The notes beneath the pieces were generated by a model that did no database searches, was not told where the DNA came from, and saw nothing but the letters and a program-made list of their open reading frames with translations. A DNA stretch of 64,000 nucleotides from Clostridium weizhouense. Its GTDB lineage: Bacteria; Bacillota; Clostridia; Clostridiales; Clostridiaceae. Every line of letters begins with the position of its first letter. The first letter of the stretch is position 1. Where the stretch lies: positions 340,384-404,383 of the forward strand of contig NZ_JAHXPT010000002.1 in the NCBI RefSeq assembly GCF_019431045.1. Reading direction: 5' to 3'. The translations under genes and the position numbers were made by a program. Of this stretch, positions 26,209 through 35,413 are shown one piece after another.

Positions 26209-27312
26209 TTATTTAAGTAAATTGCCTCTTTCAGCTGAAATTTTTACAGATCCATCTTTAATTTTTGCACTTATATCTGTAACAGTTTTAACTGTATCTT
26301 CACTTAAATTAGGATTTTCTTTTGGAATACCAACTGCATCCTTTGTAACATCAAAAGTTAACTTTTGTCCACCTGGGAAATTGCCTTCTTTAAGCGCTTT
26401 AACCATATCAAAGCTTGCTACATCTACTTTTTTAACAGCTGAAGTAAGAATTACTGATTTACCCTCTGCATATTGACCATCTGTAAATTGATCTCTATCA
26501 ACACCGATTACCCAAACGTTTTGACCTGTACTTACTCTAGTCTTAGCTTCAGTTATAGCTCCGTTACCAACTCCACCAGCTGCACAGAATATAGCTTTAA
26601 CACCTCTGTCATACATTTGAGCTGCTATTTGTTGTCCTGCTGCTGTATCATTAAATGTACCTTGGTATAATACATTTTCAGGTTTTAATGTCATTTTAGT
26701 TCCTAAGCTTTCGTTAGAATAAGCTACACCTTGTTGGAATCCCCAGTTAAATTTTTGTACTGCTGGTATTTCCATACCACCTATAAATCCTAAATCTCCT
26801 TCTTTAATCTCTTTTGAAGCTGCAACTCCTGCTAAGAAACCTGCTTGTTCTTCTGCAAATAGAATAGAAACTGCATTATCTCCAACCTTATAATTTGGAG
26901 GTTGTGTTCCATCATTTGGAGTACCATCAATTATAACAAATTTAGCATCTTTATATTTATCTTGTGCTTTATATATTGCCGTTTCAAATTTAAATCCAGG
27001 AGTAGCTATGAATCTGAATCCTGCATCATAAAGATTTCCTATTTCTTTTAAATAATCTGCTTCTGTTTCACCATTTGGTTTTAAATATTTAGGTTCTTCA
27101 ATTCCTAGTTCTTTTTGAGCTCTTTGTATTCCTTCCCAAGTACCTTGGTTAAATGATTTATCATCTATTGTTCCTGAATCTGTAACCATACCTGCTTTAA
27201 TCTTTTGCGCTGCATTTCCATCTTCTTTTCCAGTGCTGCTTCCACCACAGCCAGCAAACATTGAAATTGTTAATGCTGAAATAGCTAATAATGATAATAA
27301 CTTCTTTTTCAT
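26209..27312 (-). CDS. BMP-family nucleoside-binding lipoprotein
   Basis: A 367-residue exported lipoprotein. The signal peptide ends in the lipobox MFAGCGG, so Cys22 is the lipid anchor. It is followed by a flexible Gly/Ser linker and a BMP/Med-type periplasmic-binding fold: KAGMVTDSGTIDDKSFNQGTW, split here as KAGMVTDSGTIDD and KSFNQGTW (about 37-58). GFIGGMEIPAVQKFNWGF near 177 and FCAAGGVGNGAI near 244 complete the family pattern. It captures nucleosides for the downstream ABC importer. AGGAGGAAG lies 6 bases before the ATG, and an 18-base palindrome lies in its leader. Confidence 0.93.
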   Translation of the reverse strand: MKKKLLSLLAISALTISMFAGCGGSSTGKEDGNAAQKIKAGMVTDSGTIDDKSFNQGTWEGIQRAQKELGIEEPKYLKPNGETEADYLKEIGNLYDAGFRFIATPGFKFETAIYKAQDKYKDAKFVIIDGTPNDGTQPPNYKVGDNAVSILFAEEQAGFLAGVAASKEIKEGDLGFIGGMEIPAVQKFNWGFQQGVAYSNESLGTKMTLKPENVLYQGTFNDTAAGQQIAAQMYDRGVKAIFCAAGGVGNGAITEAKTRVSTGQNVWVIGVDRDQFTDGQYAEGKSVILTSAVKKVDVASFDMVKALKEGNFPGGQKLTFDVTKDAVGIPKENPNLSEDTVKTVTDISAKIKDGSVKISAERGNLLK

Positions 27313-27351
27313 TCTTCTTCCTCCTACATCTAATTAATAAATAATATATTA

Positions 27352-27369
27352 CAAGTCATAAATGACTTG
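27352..27369. promoter_or_regulatory. 18-base palindrome in the leader of the nucleoside-binding gene
   Basis: CAAGTCAT and ATGACTTG are perfect arms separated by two A bases, 40 bases upstream of the start codon. Candidate operator for the LacI-type regulator encoded next door or another repressor; unverified. Confidence 0.4.
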
Positions 27370-27442
27370 AGAACAATTTAATTTTATAATTACAATAAGT
27401 TAAACTTTTTACTCTAAATAATTTTTACAATAAATATATATA

Positions 27443-28471
27443 CTATACATTTTGTCTATTTTTTTTCTCTGATCCTTTACATATTATCTTAGGTGCAATT
27501 GTTATCCTTCTTATAGAATGTTTACTTTTATCGTTTATTATATTACAAAGCATTTCCATTGAAGATTGTCCAAGTTTTATAGGCGAATCTTCAATATAAG
27601 TTATATTTAGTCCTACCATATCTAAATATTGAAGTTTATCAAAACCTATTATAGATAAGTCCTGTGGAATTTTTTTATTAGACTCTGTTAAGGCTCTAAC
27701 TACTCCCATTGTCATCATATTACTACAGACAACTAATGCTGTAGGAGGATTTTTCATTTTCAAAATTTCTTTAGTTATTTCAAATGATTTACTAAATTTA
27801 AACTCTCCATTGAAAATGTATTCCTCAAGTACTTCAATATTATTTTCTTGAAGTGCTTTTTTATAACCTGCTAATCTATCTATTACCGGATCTGAACTCA
27901 AAAGTCCTGTTAAAATTCCTATTTTAGTATGTCCCTCTTTAATCAATAGATTTGTTGCATCAAATCCACCTTTTATATTATCCACAAATACTCCATTTAA
28001 ATTAATAAATTTTATATCTGCCGATACCAAAACAATAGGAATATTTAGATTATTTATTATTTTTACATAATCAGAATTAAATCTTCCTTCTCCAAAACCT
28101 GGTGTCATTATTATTCCTTCAATTCTCTGTTCTTTAGCTGATTTCATAGCCTTTAATTCTTTTTCTAAAGAATTGTCTGTATTAAATAATACTATATTTA
28201 AATTATTATGTTCTGCAATTTCACTTATGCCTTTTATTATCTCTCCAAAATAAGAATTTGTTATATCAGGAACAATAACTCCAATTGTATTAGTTTCACT
28301 TTTAGATAAACTTCTGGCAATTGCACTAGGGGTATAATTCATTTCCTTTATTGCTTTCATCACTTTTAAGCGTGTTTCTTCTTTTACATATCCAGAATCA
28401 TTTAAAACTCTTGATACTGTAGTTGATGAAACTTTGGCCCTTTTAGCAATATCACTTATCGTTACGCCCAT
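27443..28471 (-). CDS. LacI-family transcriptional regulator of the nucleoside import region
   Basis: A 342-residue repressor with helix-turn-helix ISDIAKRAKVSSTTVSRVL (about residues 5-23), hinge helix TPSAIARSLSKSETN near 51, and a ribose-binding-protein-like sensor domain (IGVIVPDITNSYFGEIIKG, about 68-86; LSIIGFDKLQYLDMVG near 280). It lies on the same strand 130 bases upstream of the nucleoside-binding protein gene. It may therefore sense a nucleoside or ribose, as CytR, PurR and RbsR do; that is inference. A cre-like operator at 28524 precedes it, suggesting catabolite control or autoregulation. Confidence 0.88.
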   Translation of the reverse strand: MGVTISDIAKRAKVSSTTVSRVLNDSGYVKEETRLKVMKAIKEMNYTPSAIARSLSKSETNTIGVIVPDITNSYFGEIIKGISEIAEHNNLNIVLFNTDNSLEKELKAMKSAKEQRIEGIIMTPGFGEGRFNSDYVKIINNLNIPIVLVSADIKFINLNGVFVDNIKGGFDATNLLIKEGHTKIGILTGLLSSDPVIDRLAGYKKALQENNIEVLEEYIFNGEFKFSKSFEITKEILKMKNPPTALVVCSNMMTMGVVRALTESNKKIPQDLSIIGFDKLQYLDMVGLNITYIEDSPIKLGQSSMEMLCNIINDKSKHSIRRITIAPKIICKGSEKKNRQNV

Positions 28472-28523
28472 ACAATTCCTCCTATAATTTTTCTATATAA
28501 AATATTTTTAACATCTAAAAGTA

Positions 28524-28537
28524 TGTTACCGATTACA
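28524..28537 (-). promoter_or_regulatory. cre-like operator upstream of the LacI-family gene
   Basis: On the minus strand the 14-mer TGTAATCGGTAACA matches the CcpA cre consensus TGWAANCGNTNWCA at every position. It sits 53 bases before the start codon. It could be bound by CcpA or, because LacI-family operators are alike, by the encoded repressor. Confidence 0.55.
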
Positions 28538-28598
28538 TATATATCATAATATATTCTAATCTTGATGTCAATATTAGGATGTATATTCCATTATGAAC

Positions 28599-28774
28599 GA
28601 GAATGTCTTAATATACATTATAATGAAATATTTTTAAATAAATATATTTTTTTATATTAATTACATAATTTTCCTAAATGTTTTTTATTTATTTTTTAAA
28701 TTTTAATTATTATTTTTATAATAGTTATTAATTAAATTTAATCATTTTAAATATGTAAACTATAAGACATTCTC
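28599..28774. repeat. separated 12-base inverted repeat around an A/T-rich stretch
   Basis: GAGAATGTCTTA at 28599-28610 and its exact complement TAAGACATTCTC at 28763-28774 flank about 150 bases of A/T-rich sequence without a gene. It may be the ends of a small element or the arms of a long terminator hairpin for the aminotransferase operon, whose stop is at 28785. Confidence 0.45.
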
Positions 28775-28784
28775 TTTTTTATTA

Positions 28785-29954
28785 TTATTTTCTTATCTTA
28801 TTGAGAAATTTCTCTATTCTTTTTAAAGCTTCTATTATGTTGTCCATAGATGATGCATAACATGCTCTTATAAAACCTTCTCCACAATCTCCAAATGCAT
28901 TTCCTGGTACTGTCAATACTTTTTCATTTATAAGAAGTTGTTCACAAAATTCATCTGATGTCATTCTTGTTGATTTAATACATGGAAATACATAAAAAGC
29001 ACCAAGTGGTTCAAAACATTCTAAACCCATTTTTCTAAAGCCATCAACTAATACTCTTCTTCTTCTGTTATATTCTTTAACCATTTCTTCTACACTTTTA
29101 TCTCCATTTTTCATGGCTTCTATTGCTGCATATTGAGCTGTTGTTGGAGAACACATTATTGCATATTGATGTATTTTTTTCATAGCTTCTATTAATGTAG
29201 GATGACCACATAAATATCCTAGTCTCCATCCTGTCATAGCATATGCTTTTGAAAAGCCATTTATAACCAAAGTTTTATCTCGCATTTCAGGAAATGATGC
29301 TATCGAAACATGTTTTTCTCCGTAACAAAGTTCTGCATATATTTCATCTGATATAACAATTATATCCTTATCTTTTAATATATCTACTATTTTTTGTAAT
29401 TCATCCTTATTCATAATTGCTCCTGTTGGATTATTAGGAAAAGGTACTATTACAACTTTTGTTTTAGATGTTATTGCCTCTTCTAAAAGTTTTGGTGTTA
29501 ACTTAAATTCATCCTCCGCTCTAAGATTTATAACCTTTGCAGTTGCTCCTGTAAAAGCTGTACATCCTTTATATGCAACAAAACTTGGTTCTGGTATTAT
29601 AACTTCATCTCCCGGACCCACAAGTGCTCTAAGCGCTATATCAATACCTTCACTTCCTCCAACTGTTACTATTATTTCATCTATTGGATTATAGCTTAAA
29701 TTAAACCTTCTATATAAATATTTAGAAATTTCATGACGTAGTTCTATAAATCCTGCATTAGATGAATAGTGCGTATGTCCTTCTTCTAAAGAATAAATTC
29801 CTGCTTCTCTTACATTCCAAGGAGTTACAAAATCAGGCTCTCCTACTCCAAGAGATATAACATCCTCCATTTCGTTTATCATATCAAAATATTTCCTTAT
29901 GCCTGATGGTGGCATCTCTCTTACATTTTTTTTAATCATATTTTCTAAAATCAT
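28785..29954 (-). CDS. class I/II PLP aminotransferase
   Basis: A 389-residue fold-type I aminotransferase of the PatA/AspB-like group. The N-terminal VISLGVGEPDFVTPWNVREA, split here as VISLGVGEPD and FVTPWNVREA, contains the substrate-loop Gly. Also present are PFPNNPTGAIM (about 172), ISDEIYAELCY (about 203) and the PLP lysine in SKAYAMTGWRLGYLCG (about 235). The last conserved Arg lies in GFIRACYASS (about 365). It overlaps the Lrp-type regulator gene by four bases. The T-box leader upstream, with a probable Phe specifier, suggests an aromatic amino acid substrate, which is inference. Confidence 0.9.
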   Translation of the reverse strand: MILENMIKKNVREMPPSGIRKYFDMINEMEDVISLGVGEPDFVTPWNVREAGIYSLEEGHTHYSSNAGFIELRHEISKYLYRRFNLSYNPIDEIIVTVGGSEGIDIALRALVGPGDEVIIPEPSFVAYKGCTAFTGATAKVINLRAEDEFKLTPKLLEEAITSKTKVVIVPFPNNPTGAIMNKDELQKIVDILKDKDIIVISDEIYAELCYGEKHVSIASFPEMRDKTLVINGFSKAYAMTGWRLGYLCGHPTLIEAMKKIHQYAIMCSPTTAQYAAIEAMKNGDKSVEEMVKEYNRRRRVLVDGFRKMGLECFEPLGAFYVFPCIKSTRMTSDEFCEQLLINEKVLTVPGNAFGDCGEGFIRACYASSMDNIIEALKRIEKFLNKIRK

Positions 29955-30430
29955 ATAAATATTGCCTCCCTATCATCCACTTTTTTTTCTTTAAACATCG
30001 TTCCATGATCTTTATATTTTTTTAATACAAAATGTGTACTAGTACTTAAAACATATTGTTGTACTGCAAGTTTTTGTGATACAAAAAGTGCTACTTCTTT
30101 CATAGTTTTACCCTCAACTATAACAGTTAAATCAAATCCACCTGACATTAAATAGCATGCTGTAACTTCTGGAAATTTATAAATTCTTTCTGCTACTTTA
30201 TCAAATCCTTCTCCTCTTTGTGGAGTTACATTAACTTCAATTAAAGCAGTTACTGTTTCTTTTCCTGTATTTTCCCAATTAACTAACGTAGTATATCCTG
30301 CTATTATACTTTTTTCTTCGTATTCTCTAATGGCATCCCTAACTTCTTCTACACTTTTTCCAACCATAACAGCTATTTGTTCATCTGTATATCGACTGTT
30401 TTTTTCTAATATTTCTAATATTTCTTCCAT
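29951..30430 (-). CDS. Lrp/AsnC-family transcriptional regulator
   Basis: A 159-residue regulator with an N-terminal winged helix-turn-helix (EILEKNSRYTDEQIAVMVGK, about residues 5-24) and a C-terminal RAM ligand-binding domain (VTALIEVNVTPQRGEGFD, about 59-76; VTACYLMSGGFDLTVIVEG, about 90-108). Lrp-type proteins are octameric sensors of amino acids. The gene is translationally coupled to the aminotransferase downstream (ATGA) and controlled by the T-box leader. AAGGAGG lies 8 bases before the ATG. Its likely targets are this operon and amino acid metabolism genes. Confidence 0.9.
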   Translation of the reverse strand: MEEILEILEKNSRYTDEQIAVMVGKSVEEVRDAIREYEEKSIIAGYTTLVNWENTGKETVTALIEVNVTPQRGEGFDKVAERIYKFPEVTACYLMSGGFDLTVIVEGKTMKEVALFVSQKLAVQQYVLSTSTHFVLKKYKDHGTMFKEKKVDDREAIFI

Positions 30431-30591
30431 TTAAAATACCTCCTTAATGATAAAATAGTTGATTTTATAATCTTATTAAAACTTGAATACAAAATAATTA
30501 AACCACTTGATATTTGGATTATGTATATACTTTTATAAACTATATTCTGATATACGTTATCCATAAATTAAAATTTTTATAATATCTAAAA

Positions 30592-30890
30592 AAACAAAAA
30601 AATCCTTCCCCCAACAAGGGACGAAGGATTTACTACGCGGTACCACCCTAATAAGCAATTTATTGCTCACTCAGCCGAAACATATAACTGTTTCATCCTC
30701 TATAACATGAGGAACACGTCAACATCTAATTAAGAAAAAATTTCTTATTTTTTAATGTGAAATTCAAAGGCTGCTTCTATAAAGGTCTCTTACCAGACTC
30801 ACACCACTTATCTAGCTCTCTAAAAAGGTTCCTAAATATACTATTCCTTATCACTATCTTTAAAATATTATTATCTTTAAAATATTATTA
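30592..30890 (-). ncRNA. T-box leader RNA, probable Phe (UUC) specifier
   Basis: The minus-strand leader has all T-box landmarks: the Stem I AGAGAGC-type segment and GGTGTGAGTCTGG apical part near 30800-30820, the T-box sequence AGGGTGGTACCGCG at 30649-30636, and a terminator of AATCCTTC/GAAGGATT plus a seven-T run at 30632-30594. In the Stem I 3' strand, GAAT-TTC-A fits the specifier-loop pattern GAA-N-codon-A, which puts UUC (Phe) at 30761-30759. The antiterminator would form when uncharged tRNA pairs with it. It controls the Lrp/aminotransferase operon. The T-box call is secure; the specifier is moderately so. Confidence 0.92.
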
Positions 30891-30896
30891 TCTTTT

Positions 30897-30924
30897 ATTA
30901 TAACATAAATGTGTTTATATTCAA
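30897..30924 (-). promoter_or_regulatory. sigma-A promoter of the T-box operon
   Basis: On the minus strand TTGAAT (30924-30919), a 16-base spacer and a perfect TATAAT (30902-30897) place the transcript start near 30890, just before Stem I of the T-box leader. Confidence 0.7.
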
Positions 30925-30989
30925 TATTATTTTTAAATTAAATTATATTTTAATTATAGTATAAATATATACTTAAAATATAAGTATAA

Positions 30990-32957
30990 TCACTTTGTAT
31001 TATCATGAATTAATACATAACAACTTATTCCAGCCACACTAACCTTATCACTATCTATATATTGTAATTGAATATTTCCTGCTGCGTGTTCATTTACAAC
31101 AACTGACCATCCTTTTTCATTAAGATTAACTTCTACCGAATTTTTATTTGCATTATATACAACAACAATATCATTGCAATATAGATCAGTTAAATATTCT
31201 TTTATACTAAAGGCTACTACCCTATCCTCATAGAAATTTATTCCTCTTTCTAAAAATCTTAAATTCTCCCTTATATCTTCACCAGTGGTCATTCTAAAGC
31301 ATTTATGTGCTTTTCTTAACCTTATTAATCCTTTATAATAATCAACAACATCTTTATATTTTAAAATTCTGTTCCAATCTAAAGCGTTAACACTATCTGG
31401 TGAATTGTAACTATTATGATTTATGCTTCCATCTTCATTAACCTTACTTCTTAAAAATTCTTCTCCCGCTTGGAAAAATACCAACCCTTGAGAAGTAAAT
31501 AAAATACCTGCTGATAATTTATTTATAGATTTCAACTCTTCTTTAGAATAATTTTTGCTACCAATACAGAGTTTATCCCATAATGTATAGTTGTCATGAG
31601 CAGACATATAATTTATACTTTGATAAGGTTCATTTGCCCATGGAAATTTAGAATATATGCTTCTATCATAATTAATTTGATCATGTTTTACTGATGCAAC
31701 AACTCCAAATTTTATTGTTTCTTCTAGGCCATTAGCACCATTAACAAATCCAACAGAATTAGCATCAAAAACATTTCCTTTTACCCCATCTCTTATATCA
31801 TCACTAAAAGCTGCCATCTGCATATCTCCATATTTACTTATATTATATTTAAGAGATCTATCCCATTCTGGAAGTGGAGAACTACCACCTGTCCATCCTT
31901 CTCCATATAATATTATTGATTCATCTATTAAGTCCAATTTTCTTCTTATTTCTTTAATCATTTCTATATCATAAAGTCCCATTAAATCAAACCTAAATCC
32001 ATCTATATGATATTCATTTGCCCAGTATAGTATAGAATCGATTATAAATTTTCTTACCATTTTTCTTTCAGATGCAAATTCATTCCCACAACCCGATCCA
32101 TTTGAAAAACTTCCATCTGGATTTTGTCTATAATAATAATTAGGAACTATTAAATTAAAATTAGAATTATGTGTTCTATAAGTGTGATTGTATACAACAT
32201 CCATAACTATTCTTATTCCTGATTTGTGTAATTCTTGAATCATTTTTTTAAATTCTTTTATTCTCTCTGCTCCCGAAAATGGATTAATTGCATATGAACC
32301 TTCAGGAACATTATAATTTTTAGGATCATATCCCCAATTATAATCTTTAGGATCAAATTTCGATTCATCTACTGTAGCATAATCAAATACTGGCATTAAA
32401 TGTACATGTGTTATTCCAAGATCAATAAGATAATCCAATCCTGTTTTCTCTTTAGTTTCAGGTATAGTGGTTCTATGTTCACAAATACCACTATACTTTC
32501 CTCTTAATTTACTAGCAATACCTGAAGTCTTGCTTATTGAAAAATCTCTTACGTGTATTTCATATATAATTGAGTCTGTTGAATCTATAAGTTTAGGTTT
32601 AGTATCATGATCCCAACCTACTGGATTAGTAGCTTCTAAATCTACTACCATCCCTCTATTCCCATTTACTCCAACTGCTTTAGCATAAGGATCAACTACT
32701 TCTTTTTCTATTCCGTTATTTGTTACTATATAGTTATAGTAAACACCATTTAAATCTCCTTCAACTTCTATACACCAAATTCCCATTTCTTCTTTTTCCA
32801 TGTTAATTATTTCAGTTATATTATTATAATATAATATAACTTTTACTTGTGTTGAAGTTGGAGCCCATAAAATAAATTGAGTTTTATGTGTTGAATAAAT
32901 TGCACCTAATTTGTCTTTATAATTTTCTTGACTATATAATATCTTATGAACTGACAT
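30990..32957 (-). CDS. pulA: type I pullulanase (GH13 with CBM48)
   Basis: A 655-residue enzyme without a signal peptide, so intracellular. The N-terminal domain is CBM48/E-set (TQFILWAPTSTQVKVILYY, about 26-44). It is followed by a GH13 barrel with YNWGYDPKNYNVPEGSYA, the type I pullulanase signature YNWGYDP (about 200), MDVVYNHTY, GFRFDLMGL (nucleophile), YGEGWTGG (acid/base) and YMSAHDNYTLWD. It debranches alpha-1,6 links of maltodextrins and glycogen. The ATG at 32957 is used, with a weak GGGTGG 5 bases upstream; a GTG at 32966 is possible. It is transcribed alone. Confidence 0.92.
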   Translation of the reverse strand: MSVHKILYSQENYKDKLGAIYSTHKTQFILWAPTSTQVKVILYYNNITEIINMEKEEMGIWCIEVEGDLNGVYYNYIVTNNGIEKEVVDPYAKAVGVNGNRGMVVDLEATNPVGWDHDTKPKLIDSTDSIIYEIHVRDFSISKTSGIASKLRGKYSGICEHRTTIPETKEKTGLDYLIDLGITHVHLMPVFDYATVDESKFDPKDYNWGYDPKNYNVPEGSYAINPFSGAERIKEFKKMIQELHKSGIRIVMDVVYNHTYRTHNSNFNLIVPNYYYRQNPDGSFSNGSGCGNEFASERKMVRKFIIDSILYWANEYHIDGFRFDLMGLYDIEMIKEIRRKLDLIDESIILYGEGWTGGSSPLPEWDRSLKYNISKYGDMQMAAFSDDIRDGVKGNVFDANSVGFVNGANGLEETIKFGVVASVKHDQINYDRSIYSKFPWANEPYQSINYMSAHDNYTLWDKLCIGSKNYSKEELKSINKLSAGILFTSQGLVFFQAGEEFLRSKVNEDGSINHNSYNSPDSVNALDWNRILKYKDVVDYYKGLIRLRKAHKCFRMTTGEDIRENLRFLERGINFYEDRVVAFSIKEYLTDLYCNDIVVVYNANKNSVEVNLNEKGWSVVVNEHAAGNIQLQYIDSDKVSVAGISCYVLIHDNTK

Positions 32958-33153
32958 TACTACCACCCTATAAACCCTTCTTTAATTTCTCAAGCATTAA
33001 CTATTATACCAAATTTTACCTAAACATATCAATTATAAATATTATTATAATTCAATATATCTTTTTATACTAAAACATTAGATTTTTTAAACATTAAATA
33101 ACTTATTTAATTTACTTTTCATCTTAATAAATATTTATATTAATACAAAAAGT

Positions 33154-33195
33154 AAAAAAGAGTAAGCATTAATTTCATAGTGCTACTCTTTTCTT
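33154..33195 (-). terminator. terminator of the NSS transporter operon
   Basis: On the minus strand AAAAGAGTA and TACTCTTTT pair, extended by a partly paired GCA/TGC, and run into TTTACTTTTT, 25 bases past the small-subunit stop. Confidence 0.75.
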
Positions 33196-33218
33196 ATAAT
33201 TATCAAAATTACTCAACT

Positions 33219-33323
33219 TTAACTTTTTTTTTCGTTATAAAGTGTAATTCCTAATGTTAAACATAATCCTCCCCATAAAACTACTGAACCTAATCCAAAA
33301 AATATTATTGCTATTCCATTCAT
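33219..33323 (-). CDS. NSS transporter small subunit (MetS-like), 34 residues
   Basis: A 34-residue single-helix membrane protein, MNGIAIIFFGLGSVVLWGG followed by LCLTLGITLYNEKKS. It is preceded by TAGGAGG 8 bases before the ATG, 22 bases downstream of the NSS transporter gene. The one-helix layout with a short Lys-containing tail and its position match the MetS-type small subunits of methionine/alanine NSS importers. It is below usual gene-finder limits. It presumably associates with the large transporter in the membrane. Confidence 0.85.
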   Translation of the reverse strand: MNGIAIIFFGLGSVVLWGGLCLTLGITLYNEKKS

Positions 33324-33345
33324 AATAAATCCTCCTATTTATTTA

Positions 33346-34842
33346 TTAATTATCTAAATAATTAGTGTTTTGGTTTTTCCATTCCTGTTTACTAAGTATT
33401 ATAGCACCCATAATACCTATAGCTATTGAACTCCACCCATATAAGAATAATGCTGATAACTCATATCCTCCATATGGAGTTTTAATTTCTGTAATTAAAC
33501 TTTGAATTAACATAAATACTAATATTGCTGGTGTTACATATTTAACTGTTACATTCCACCACTTGCCTACTGAAAAATAAGACATTTCATTTGTATGGTT
33601 TCTAATTGTATCTGGTTTAATTATCCATCCAATTAATACTACTTCTAATAATCCTACAACAACAATTCCATAATTATTTACAAAGTTATCTATTATATCT
33701 AATAAATATAGACCTGCTCCCGTTGCAAATACTATACTCATTGAAAATCCAATCATGCAAATAACAGTTATAACTTTATTACGTTTCCATGCAAATTTAT
33801 CTATAAATGGTGCTGATACTGCTTCTGTTAAAGAAACAGAAGATGTTATTCCTGCAAATATTAAGCAAACAAAAAATAATATTCCTAATATTGTTCCCCA
33901 TGTTCCCATAGCATTAAATACTGTTGGAAAAACTATAAAAGCAAGACCCACTCCACTTGATACAACTTCTGATACAGGTATTCCTTGAGCAGTTGCCATA
34001 TATCCAAGTATACCAAATACTCCTATTGCACATAAAAACTCAAATCCACAATTAGCAAAAGCTGTCATAAATGCACTATTATTAATATCAGTCTTTTTAG
34101 GTAAATAGCTTGAATATGTTATCATAATCCCCATAGCTAAACTTAAAGAAAAAAATACTTGTCCATAAGCCGCAATCCAAACCTTAGGATCTAATACCTT
34201 TGACCAATCAGGGGTAAACAATGTATTTAATCCAAGCTGTGCTCCTTCTAAAGAAGTCCCTCTAATTACTATAATAATCATAATTACAATTAAAGTAGGT
34301 AATAATATTTTATTAGCTTTTTCTATTCCACCTTTTATTCCCTTATAACATATAATCCAATTTATTGACCAAACTAAAGCTATACCTATTAAGATTGGCC
34401 ATATCATACCGCCAATTTCAAATGGCGACGATGTTAATTTTAAAAAATCCTTATAGAAAAAAGAATTAGAATCATTTCCCCAGCTTTTATTAAAACTAAA
34501 CTTCAGATAATTAGCTGACCAGCTTAAAATCATTGAATAATAAGCTAAAATTATAAATGCAGTAATCGTAGGCCACCATCCAAGCCACTCCCACTTTTTG
34601 TTTGCTCTTGATAAAGCAAGTGGTGTTGAACCCTTATATTTATGGCCCATTCCATACTCTAAGATTAATAATGGAATTCCTGCTGTAAAAATTGCAAAAA
34701 AGTATGGAATTAAGAATGCTCCTCCTCCATTAGTATATGCTATATAGGGAAATCTCCATATATTTCCTAATCCTACAGCTGAACCTACAGCTGAAAGAAT
34801 AAATCCTAATTTCGTTCCCCATTGATCTCGGTTTTCATTCAT
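33346..34842 (-). CDS. neurotransmitter:sodium symporter-family amino acid transporter (MetP-like)
   Basis: A 498-residue membrane protein with about twelve helices of the LeuT/SNF fold. The hallmark first helix WGTKLGFILSAVGSAVGLGN, with the unwound sodium/substrate site, is at about residues 8-27 and continues WRFPYIAYTNGGGAF. TM6 has FSLSLAMGIMITYSSYL (about 230). It imports an amino acid with sodium. The small MetS-like gene immediately downstream supports the two-subunit methionine/alanine type. The start is the ATG 8 bases after AAAGGAGGC. Confidence 0.9.
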   Translation of the reverse strand: MNENRDQWGTKLGFILSAVGSAVGLGNIWRFPYIAYTNGGGAFLIPYFFAIFTAGIPLLILEYGMGHKYKGSTPLALSRANKKWEWLGWWPTITAFIILAYYSMILSWSANYLKFSFNKSWGNDSNSFFYKDFLKLTSSPFEIGGMIWPILIGIALVWSINWIICYKGIKGGIEKANKILLPTLIVIMIIIVIRGTSLEGAQLGLNTLFTPDWSKVLDPKVWIAAYGQVFFSLSLAMGIMITYSSYLPKKTDINNSAFMTAFANCGFEFLCAIGVFGILGYMATAQGIPVSEVVSSGVGLAFIVFPTVFNAMGTWGTILGILFFVCLIFAGITSSVSLTEAVSAPFIDKFAWKRNKVITVICMIGFSMSIVFATGAGLYLLDIIDNFVNNYGIVVVGLLEVVLIGWIIKPDTIRNHTNEMSYFSVGKWWNVTVKYVTPAILVFMLIQSLITEIKTPYGGYELSALFLYGWSSIAIGIMGAIILSKQEWKNQNTNYLDN

Positions 34843-35103
34843 AAATCGCGCCTCCTTTATCTAAAAATTTTCTCTCATTTAATCTTATATATATAATATA
34901 ATAATATATCAATAAAATCAATATTTTATTCAAAAAATAATATTTTTTGTTTGTATTTATTGATAATTATATTTATTTTTGTTTATATTTTTAATTTTTT
35001 ATCATTTTTATCCATTGTATAGGTAATTAAAGTTATTTTTTATCTTACATTTTACATTATATATATATTATGGTTAAATTAAATTTAAGGAGGACATTGT
35101 CTT

Positions 35104-35412
35104 ATGAAAAAATTTCTAATAAGTTTAAGTCTAGTATTTGTATTATCATCGTCAATTTCAGTTATATCATTTGCAAATACAAATAAAGATATTCATTCTT
35201 GGAAAGTGTTAAATGCAAATGTAGACAGTGGTAAAATTTTATCTCATGAATTTAATAATACAAAAGATAATTTGACATATACTTCTGACAATTGTGAAAT
35301 AATAATTTATAACTCAACTTATAGTAAAGAATGTACAATATGTGGAGCAAAAGAAAGTGGATCTGACAAAGATATTATTCATTTAAATTCCAATTGTCAT
35401 AAATATGATTAA
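35104..35412 (+). CDS. small secreted cysteine-containing protein, unknown family
   Basis: A 102-residue exported protein. A Sec signal peptide (LISLSLVFVLSSSISVISFA, about residues 5-24) is followed by a polar 78-residue mature chain with four Cys: one in DNCEI, a CTIC pair near residue 80 and one in the final NCHKYD. The Cys-x2-Cys plus C-terminal Cys/His could bind metal or form disulfides. AAGGAGG lies 8-9 bases before the ATG. It is a single gene with a strong terminator. No family is recognised. Confidence 0.7.
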   Translation: MKKFLISLSLVFVLSSSISVISFANTNKDIHSWKVLNANVDSGKILSHEFNNTKDNLTYTSDNCEIIIYNSTYSKECTICGAKESGSDKDIIHLNSNCHKYD

Positions 35413-35413
35413 A

